A DNA stretch of 15,002 nt from Larix sibirica (taxonomy: Eukaryota > Streptophyta > Pinopsida > Pinales > Pinaceae), in NCBI GenBank assembly GCA_004151065.3, contig NWUY0300014821.1:86867-101868 (forward strand), given 5' to 3'. The number at the start of each line of letters is the position of its first letter. Positions within the stretch are counted from its first letter, which is position 1. Positions 8,511 through 15,002 of the stretch are shown here, piece by piece. A program made the position numbers and the translations under genes. The notes beneath the pieces were generated by a model. It saw nothing but the letters and a program-made list of their open reading frames with translations. It ran no database searches and had not been told where the DNA came from.

Positions 8511-9720
8511 ATAATGTGTGCACTCTTAGGAACTCACATGTGTTATTAACGTGTGCGTTTTCCTAAGCACAACATTCCTCTATCTATTTATATATTTTTT
8601 AAAAGCCAGAAGTTTACATTTCAAAACTACGTAATGCATTTTTTTGGTGATCAAGGCCTGCTATTCCAAAACTACCACGTGTCCACATTTTCTTCAAGGA
8701 GCTATTGGTTCCAGCTAAGTTTATTACCATTTTTTTAAATTTCTATTTCTCAATTTTTTTAATTTATAGTAGAAAATAAATTTATATATTGTATCATTCT
8801 TTAAATGTGGCATAAGTCACATATCATGGAACCTTCACTTTAAGAAATTTGAACCCACCATCACCCAATAAATATAGAACAAACCCTAACACACAAGTTG
8901 TAGATCCAAATATTGAAATTGACGTGGGGATTCAGTCATTAATAACCAAGATACAACATTTTAGAAACACTAGACTCCCCTCTCATTTTTCATTGGCTAG
9001 ATCATTGGAGACCATTATTACTTCCATTCTTAATGTATGAGGCCAATTAGCTAATATTTTCGATTAAAGGGTTATAATGTTTGAGTGTTATAGGATGAGT
9101 TCAGATAGAAACCAGGCATAGATCATTAAATTCCAAAACAAGAATTGATGAGCTTGTTTATTGACCCTAGAACTAGAACACAGCCTTTAGTGACCATGAA
9201 ACACATTTTCATGGATTGATGCACCTTCCAACCTTTTAAAGGCCATTGGATGGAGAGGTGGCTCATGGTGTTTGACAAACCTCCCTATAATAATAGGACG
9301 GTTCAATTGTATTTTGTTATAAAATTACGGGCTAATTTCGTTTTCGGTCACCATGTCAACTACTCTGACATTGGTGAATCCTAGGTGGAGGCCTAACGTC
9401 GTTGCTATTATCTCTTTTTCTAAAAACATTTACAAGACCCAAATCTCCATTTCCACCTTGACCTGTAGCTTACTACAACATGCAAATTCATTGCATTATC
9501 CTACCAAGAGAGATATTTGAGTGATAATAGGGGAGGGGTTTGGCCTTCTAGCCATTCAATAGAGTCTATCTAAGAGAGGTCCCATGGACATAGTAGGAAT
9601 TCTCATCATTTTTCCTATGATCCTCATTGATGCTTGGGATGTAGGTAGACTTGTCATTGGAGAAACCAAGGAATTATAAATATCATAGATCAAAGAGCTA
9701 GTTATTTCAAGAAGAGGTGG
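8511..9720. other. Unassigned DNA between LINE and copia
   Basis: LINE ORF1 would be expected here on the minus strand, but no DUF4283 or zinc-knuckle motif was seen. A plus-strand frame at 8849-9040 (63 codons, begins MNPPSPNKYRT) and a more protein-like plus-strand reading near 9230-9390 (FKGHWMERWLMVFDKPPY, then LRANFVFGHHVNY) match nothing I know. The latter may be decayed coding DNA of an unidentified element. Confidence 0.3.
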
Positions 9721-9830
9721 TGTTGATAAACACTATTTCAACACTTAAGCACATGATATCACAATCAACAATACATTTAAATGCATTCTTTACTTACACA
9801 ATTCCCCATTTAAATTGATCCATAGGGTCA

Positions 9831-9840
9831 TCCTTTTATA
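9831..9840 (-). promoter_or_regulatory. TATA box of the copia LTR
   Basis: The minus strand reads TATAAAAGGA, a near-ideal TATA box, about 310 bases into the LTR, leaving about 110 bases for R and U5. It is the likely core promoter of the original element. Confidence 0.6.
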
Positions 9841-9949
9841 GATCCAATATGTAACCAACTCCTAGTCTTGAAGGGAGGAAGAATGCGTCCACATACTTGG
9901 GTCATATCACATCATGACCTCCTTGAATTATGTCTTGTTTGTGCCCTAG

Positions 9950-10077
9950 TTGACGGTTCTATTCCTACTTCCTGACCAATCAGACAACTAGTCGACTCTT
10001 ATGTTGGTCAGTTAGTCCAAATAGTCAAGAGACTAGTTGATCCATCAGTTGACCATTCATTTGACTCTCCTAGTCAA
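9950..10077 (-). promoter_or_regulatory. Cluster of W-box-like TTGAC motifs in the copia U3
   Basis: TTGAC or its complement GTCAA occurs at 9950-9954, 10024-10028, 10049-10053, 10061-10065 and 10073-10077, with GTCGAC palindromes nearby (9991 and about 10088). TTGAC is the core bound by plant WRKY factors, and some plant copia LTRs are known to be stress-induced. An imperfect inverted repeat (AAGAG-ACTAGTTG type) joins 9985-10000 and 10027-10039. Function is inferred. Confidence 0.4.
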
Positions 10078-10150
10078 CCATCAATTGTCGACTATCTGTC
10101 TCTAGAAGATACAGAGGTGTGATGAACTAGCATGACCTGCTATTCCAACA

Positions 10151-10165
10151 CCCTCCCCCCATTAG
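10151..10165 (-). other. Polypurine tract of the copia element
   Basis: The minus strand reads CTAATGGGGGGAGGG directly before the LTR start TGTTGG. This purine run primes plus-strand DNA synthesis in LTR elements and fixes the LTR border at 10150. Confidence 0.88.
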
Positions 10166-10189
10166 CACATGCATTGGATATTCAGGAAA

Positions 10190-10760
10190 TGAAATTAAAT
10201 ATGTGCACTGCCCTATACTTGCATATTTTTGAATCCCAAGCATAGCCTAATATTTGACAAACTTAGCTTCTGATAAAGGCTTCATAAATATATCGACAAT
10301 TTGATCATTTTTTCTAGAATAGATAAGCTTCACAACAAAATCTTGTATCAATTGCCTCAAGTAATGAGCATGAATCCCCACAATCCTCATCTTACTGTGT
10401 TCAACGATATTGTCAATAGCCTATATTGCACTCTAGTTATCACAAAATATTATAGTCACTTAATCAACTAAAAAATCGAGCCCTCCCAAGAGCTGTTGAA
10501 TCCATACCATTTATGTCCCAACATTAACAACTCCATATTCAACTTCTATGGTTTAAAAATATACCACCTTTTGCTTCTTAGATGACCAAACCAAGGGTCC
10601 TGAACCAAGGCAAAACACATAGCCAAATGTCAACTTCTAGTCATCATTGTCCCCAACTATAGTGTAACCAACTACTGGTATAGTGGTATTGGTGCAATTT
10701 ATACCAACTATATAAGTTCCCTTGATATAATGAACAATTATCTTTATGACCTTCCAATGG
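10190..10760 (-). pseudogene. Copia RNase H domain (broken)
   Basis: RNase H removes the RNA template during reverse transcription. The minus strand shows YIKGTYIVGI near 10725-10696, GYVFCLGSGPLVWSSKKQKV near 10627-10568, IEVEYG near 10548-10531, FCDN-x-SAI near 10450-10420 and QIVDIFMKPLSEAKF near 10305-10260, the normal order. The Glu of the usual TEAEY block and the Asp of CDN are kept, but the first catalytic Asp (family Y-S-D-S-D-W) falls in GYTIVGDNDD and is not at its usual place. Stops interrupt it in at least four places. The polypurine tract follows within about 30 bases. Confidence 0.88.
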
Positions 10761-10879
10761 CTTTCTCAAGGATTCTACATAAACCGAGAAACCACAATAA
10801 CCATAATGGAACTATCCAGTTGACTATGAATTAAATAAATAATACTACCGACTAATTGTCAATACAGAGTCGTGTTGAG

Positions 10880-11770
10880 TCACGATGTGTCACATTCCTT
10901 CATCACCATTACTCCTAAATGAAATGGTGTAGCACTCGCTTTACAATCATTCATCTTGAATATTTGCAAAAGATCCATTACATACCTAGGTTGATAAATA
11001 AAAATACCATCATCCATCTATAGAGCTTGAATGCCCAAAAGGAAATGTAAGAGACCAAGGTCAATCATTTCAAAGGTATCGACCAGTTGTTTCTCCAAAC
11101 CCAATATTTGATTTATATTATTTCCAATAATGACTAAATCATCTACATATAGTGGAATAATTAATATTTCTCAATTTACATGTAAAACACAAATATTATG
11201 ATCTGATTCACAACATTTGAAACCAATATTGATAAAGAAATGATCACTCTTCTCATACCAATCCCTAGGGGCTTGTTTCAAACTATACAAGGATTTCTTC
11301 AATCCCAAAAAAATATTGGAATCCTTCTCAAAACCAGGGGGTTCTCCATATAGATTTCTTCATTCATATCTCCATGAAGAAAAACATTTTGACATCCATC
11401 TCATGTACCTCCCATCCAAGTTGAATAGCAAGTTAAATAATTAGTTGAACCAAGTTCATCTTTGCAAAAGGGGAAAAAATGTTGGTGTAGTCGAAGCCTT
11501 CTTGCTAAGAAAAATCATTTACAACCAAATGATTTGTATGTCTTTCAACAACATCATGATACGTGAATTTGGTCTTGTAGACCCATTGACATTTCATTAT
11601 GTTTTTTTGTGGTTGAGGAACTAAATCTAATGTGTTATTCTCTATCAAGGAATGATATTCTTTAGCCATAGTGTTCTCATGTTCAGGTTGATCATGTGCA
11701 TTTGCATATGTATCACGATCACATGCCTCTATCACACATGTTGTTAGATTAACAATAACACACTACTTTT
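10880..11770 (-). pseudogene. Copia reverse transcriptase domain (broken, YVDD retained)
   Basis: The domain starts with ENNTLDLVPQPQKNIMKCQW near 11650-11580, then VYKTKF, VVERH and FDYTNIFSPFAKMN near 11488-11448, and WEVHEMDVK near 11418-11390, all standard copia RT blocks in order. The catalytic motif at 11138-11149 reads YVDD and is intact within PLYVDDLVIIGNN. LHFLLGIQ and YQPRYVMDLL follow as usual. The 76-codon open segment at 11505-11735 is part of it. Stops and frameshifts separate the blocks, for example at 11505 and near 11350, so no RT can be made. Confidence 0.93.
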
Positions 11771-12099
11771 TACTTCTAGTCTTCCTTGAGTCATTCATAT
11801 CTCTTGCATATGTGCCAATAGATTCTATGTCTTAGTAGCCCAATGGAATAGACAAGAATTCTAAAGTGAAGGATTTCTTGTATCAATTAGTGCACCAGTG
11901 GATCGATCAGGGGTCCCAAAGCTGGTAATCAATTCCATAGTCAGTGGTTGACTAAGAAAGTAACTGAGTCGATTTTCTTGTCAAAACTCTGAAGTTGGGA
12001 TTAGTATATAATATTCTATCATAATTTCAAAAGGATCACTTCTCATCAACCCCGAAGAATAATTCAACATTTTAATACTTAAGGTATTCTAATCAATGA

Positions 12100-12960
12100 C
12101 AACATCCCTTTGAATGTTGATCTATTGTTTGACTAGATCAAACAATTGATAAGATTTTGACTCTTCAAAATGGCCCATCATGATGCAAGCATGACTCTTT
12201 GCATCCAATTTATTTCTACATTCGTTTGGAATGTGTGGGATATACAATACATCCAAACATTCTAAGGTGACTAAGTGTTTCTTTCTTCCACTCCATTTCT
12301 TGGCAGGAGTCATATTAAGGACAACTCTAGTCAGAATAAGGTTTAGTAGATAGTTTGAATAGGCGACAAATTATGCCCAAAAGCTAGTTGACAAATAATT
12401 GGCTTGAAGCAAACAAAGCGACATTTTGACCAACATTTGATTTTTCCTTTCTTCTACTCCATTCTACTAATATGTGTGAGGTATAGACCTCTACCAAGAG
12501 ATTCCATTTTGTGACATATAGTTTTCAAAAAATCTACCCACTTATTCTCCACCATTGTTTGATCTTAAAAATTTCACAAGCCGACCACGTTGCTTTTCAA
12601 CTAATGCCTTGAATTCCTAGGAATTTTCAAAGACATGACTCTTATTGTTCAAGAGATATATCTAAGTGTACCTAGAAAAATCATCAGTGGAGGTTAAAGT
12701 ATACCTCACACATGCTAGTGAATGATGGTTTGTTCATGTAGCATAGTTCACTGTGCACAAGTTCCAACTGAGTTTTTTCTCTTCATGCCTTTCATGTGTC
12801 AAAGAGAGCTTGGTGATGCTTTATAAGAACACATCGTTCACATACTCCATAAAGGGGAACACTTTTGGATAGTTCAACAACCATGTCATGTTTCACCATC
12901 AATTTCAAGCTGTAAAAAATTAAATGTCTAAGTTGTTCAAGCCAACTTTGTTGCAGTCAT
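12100..12960 (-). pseudogene. Copia integrase with GAG-pre-integrase segment (broken)
   Basis: The minus strand begins with QLRHLIFYSLKLM and VCERCVLIKHH near 12930-12810. The Cys pair of the H2C2 finger is kept, while the first His of the usual H-x-RFGHL is not seen. LELVHSEL follows where the family has a catalytic Asp (HSD), here Glu. Next come DDFSRYT, EFKALVEKQRGRLVKFLRS, NNGGE (usually SDNGGE, so Asp to Asn) and NGVEERKNQM near 12460-12430, which keeps the Glu. The C-terminal part is open at 12122-12313: WSGRKKHLVTLECLDV and KSYQLFDLV. Stops and frameshifts are common. The 12100-11770 stretch is the poorly conserved linker to RT. Confidence 0.88.
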
Positions 12961-13289
12961 TAGTTTGAAGTATGAGTATAGTCGATCCTATCTCTCTCTT
13001 GGGAACATCACAGAACTTATAGAGTCCATATTTGGGATAAAGAAACCTTTTAGTGATAGTTTCCTAATTGTTTACATCCTTCACAACAAATCGTTCTGGT
13101 TAGAATTTAACCTTTTTACTATTCTGGGTAAGTTGGGATACCAACAACAAGCTCACACATGGATTGGGCATATAACACATCCATAATCACACCGTTTTGG
13201 CATCAAATGTTAGCACAACCAACAATATTAAGTGCATAACCATCTACAACAAAAAATGTATTTTTTGCAGCCTCACTTAAGGAAGAAAA

Positions 13290-13880
13290 GAGAGAAGCAT
13301 CTTTAGCCACATGGTGAGTACAACCAAAATCAATTATCCAATCAGTCTAACCAATGTGAGCATTGAGGGCCTAAGAAGAAATAACATAAAATATATAGTT
13401 ATAATTCGTACCTTATGGAAGTTGGTGTTGAGCATTGATCAATAGTCCAATTGACATGTTTGCTTCAAGTTTCTTGTCCTTCTCTTTTAGTTTTCCAATC
13501 TTATTCAAACAATCCTTCTCCATATGTCCTAACTTCCCACTATAATGACAGTTCTTCTTTTTCTTATCCTTCTTAGTTGACTCATCATGCTTCTTCTTCT
13601 CGTTCTAGTTGATGCACTCTCGACTTTTCACCAAGTTACCATGTTGATATCTTTCTCTATAGTTATATCAATCTTTTCCCTCAACAAATGGGCATGTTGC
13701 TTGATGCTTAACTTACCTTCATAAAGCAACTTCTCTTGTGCCCTAATCAACAATCCACAAAAAGAGTCAAAGGCATAGTCCTTACCATCTTCTTTAACGG
13801 ATTCCCAACTACCACATAACATCGAACATAATACATTATAGGGTGTCTTTAGATTTATGAGGATTAATTCAATGAGCTAA
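13290..13880 (-). pseudogene. Copia gag 3' part, zinc knuckle and protease (broken)
   Basis: Gag forms the particle and the protease cuts the polyprotein. At 13880-13628 the minus strand reads a gag-like segment (CGSWESV, then FDSFCGLLI and EKLLYEGKLS). The CCHC zinc knuckle at 13509-13550 reads CHYSGKLGHMEKDC: spacing is right, but the second Cys is Ser. Near 13340-13290 is WIIDFGCTHHVAKDASLF, the protease active site, with the catalytic D-S-G changed to D-F-G. A stop-laden stretch separates the knuckle from the protease. The first part of gag is missing beyond about 13890. Confidence 0.85.
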
Positions 13881-13890
13881 CATCCCGAAA

Positions 13891-14148
13891 ATCACAAAGA
13901 AATTTTAAAAAACCAACGTAGCATTAATTGCTATACTTTACTGTGAGGAAACATAATAAATGCTTATTTGTTCATTTAAACGACATACTGAAATAAAATG
14001 TTCTATTGATCATGTATGTGTATTGTTTTACAATGTGTGTGAAATGTATTTATGTCTACATTAGGATGTTGTTGGATGTTTTCTTTCCTCAATCGTGCAT
14101 CCCAGATCACTTACGATTACTAAAATTTGATGTCGATGCTTTATAGAT
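13891..14148. other. Unassigned DNA past the copia truncation
   Basis: No copia gag start, primer-binding site or LTR is recognisable, although all three would be expected here. The exact breakpoint with the element to the left is not clear. Nothing else is identified. Confidence 0.35.
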
Positions 14149-14150
14149 NN
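14149..14150. other. Two undetermined bases (NN)
   Basis: Two N symbols interrupt the sequence, marking an uncertain or joined position. Continuity between the two sides should not be assumed. Confidence 0.99.
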
Positions 14151-14300
14151 TTGATGATGAAGGGGTCCTATGGGCACCCCGAGGCTTACTTAGCTATTAG
14201 CTAAAGCATTTGAAACTTTTGTTGCAGATCGCAAGTAAGAGCGATGTTGTTTCCGAAGTGTATAAGGAGGTCCTAATTATCGTCCGTTAGTTTTCAAGTT
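14151..14300 (+). repeat. Possible Ty3/gypsy LTR fragment
   Basis: A GC-richer block with GGGCACCCCGAGGCTTACT, then TTAGCTATTAGCTAA (14190-14204, a near-perfect hairpin) and TTTTGTTGCAGATCG near 14218-14232. Many plant Ty3/gypsy LTRs carry a similar series: a GAGG-CTTACT-like phrase, a T-rich run ending in GCAG, then a GC-richer piece. No LTR ends, partner copy or coding region were found, so the call is from resemblance only. A splice acceptor of a host gene is an alternative. Confidence 0.25.
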
Positions 14301-15002
14301 TTAAAAAGAGAATTAGAATAACTTGAAAACATTTCAAGGTGAGATGTATTCTGGTTTTTTCTTCAGCTATAACCTATAATAAGTTGTTTATATGATTTCA
14401 TAACCATTACACTCTATTCTGAGTATTTATGTTGTTTGTATTACACATGTATTTGTATAATGTTTGAAAGTCTTATGTCTCGAGATCAGTATTAAAGTGT
14501 TTTACAACCTACACCCAAGAATTACAACATGTATCCAATTACCTATGATAATAGGATCGTGTTCTAAACTCTAATGTCTTTTATTGAAGTTCTAAGCCTA
14601 TCTTAACCTAGGTGATAGTATTAACATGGCCACTTTGAAAGTGCCGATGGTTATAACTATACCCTATATGCATCTAACCTCTATTACATTAATATATGCA
14701 TAACTTATAAACTAGTGTTATTAATTGTGATAATAGCTATGCAATATTATTGATATGCGCTTTATGATTATATCTATGTACCAAAGTTTGATTAAAAGAA
14801 AAGGCTCTACGTCACAATTGGATATTTACACAATGATGAGTTGACCTTGGAAAATCACTAGCCAAACTATGCTATAGTTATAATGTTATACAAATGGATG
14901 ATCGAAACTCCTAAGTCCGTAATGTTGATTGTGATGGCAGTCTTCCACGTAAGATGGTAGCTGAGGGTTTTAAAGTGCAATAAAGGCGTGTTCTGGTGGA
15001 AT
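14301..15002. other. Unassigned AT-rich DNA at the right edge
   Basis: No open frame of note or recognisable domain on either strand. It may continue the LTR-like block to its left. Confidence 0.3.

Larger units (their letters stand above)
9721..10150 (-). repeat. 3' LTR of the copia element (430 bp)
   Basis: On the minus strand it starts TGTTGGAATAG immediately after the polypurine tract and ends TTTATCAACA, giving a TGTTG/CAACA terminal inverted repeat. It contains a TATA box about 310 bases in, so U3 is long and R-U5 short, and U3 is dense in TTGAC-type motifs. Length and ends are normal for plant copia elements. The lower boundary at 9721 rests only on the inverted repeat. Confidence 0.85.
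9721..13890 (-). mobile_element. Ty1/copia LTR retrotransposon, 5'-truncated and decayed
   Basis: Minus-strand order is gag, protease, integrase, RT, RNase H, polypurine tract and LTR; integrase before RT is diagnostic of Ty1/copia. All coding parts have stops and frameshifts. Only the 3' LTR (9721-10150) is present. The expected 5' LTR, primer site and gag start are not seen to the right of about 13890, so the element was truncated or cut by a later event. The 5 bases after the LTR are GGTGG on the plus strand at 9716-9720, but no partner duplication can be checked. It cannot move on its own. Confidence 0.93.

Noticed and set aside
1-15002. CRISPR array, rRNA, bacterial operon, or a new functional gene system
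   Set aside because: No regular spacers, no conserved RNA gene and no intact gene cluster are visible; all recognisable coding DNA is decayed retrotransposon.

Overview
The window looks like nuclear DNA of a seed plant with a large, repeat-rich genome. It is AT-rich and almost wholly built of decayed retrotransposons: plant L1-type LINE ORF1 and ORF2, Ty1/copia, Ty3/gypsy and a tRNA-derived SINE. All carry many stops and frameshifts, so the insertions are old. The advanced decay and the style of the LINE and gypsy fragments suggest a gymnosperm, but that is inference. All family calls rest on motif recognition by eye, without alignment.

Layout. At 1-123 (minus strand) is the GC-rich 5' end of what may be the only host gene, running off the left edge; an AT-rich upstream region with a TATA-like box follows. 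At 913-1779 (plus) lies a broken LINE ORF1 (DUF4283-like domain plus zinc knuckle), ending in a LINE-like AT-rich 3' tail near 1900-1935. At 2640-3800 (minus) is a Ty3/gypsy integrase remnant. It abuts a LINE ORF2 relic on the same strand, which runs from about 8510 (endonuclease) down to about 3840 (end of the reverse-transcriptase part). That ORF2 was split twice. A 211-bp tRNA-derived SINE at 5300-5510 is flanked by 16-bp target duplications. About 1.2 kb at 6358-7560 was also inserted; it holds a candidate 762-bp LTR with a primer-binding-site-like motif. At 9721-13890 (minus) is a Ty1/copia element with one recognisable 430-bp LTR, a polypurine tract, RNase H, RT, integrase, protease and a gag zinc knuckle; its 5' LTR is missing. 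The right end (13890-15002) contains two unknown bases and a block resembling a plant Ty3/gypsy LTR.

No intact gene other than the left-edge partial one is visible. I found no new functional system: the value lies in a readable nesting history (gypsy and LINE, then SINE and LTR insertions into the LINE), a few lost catalytic residues, and some unidentified stretches.
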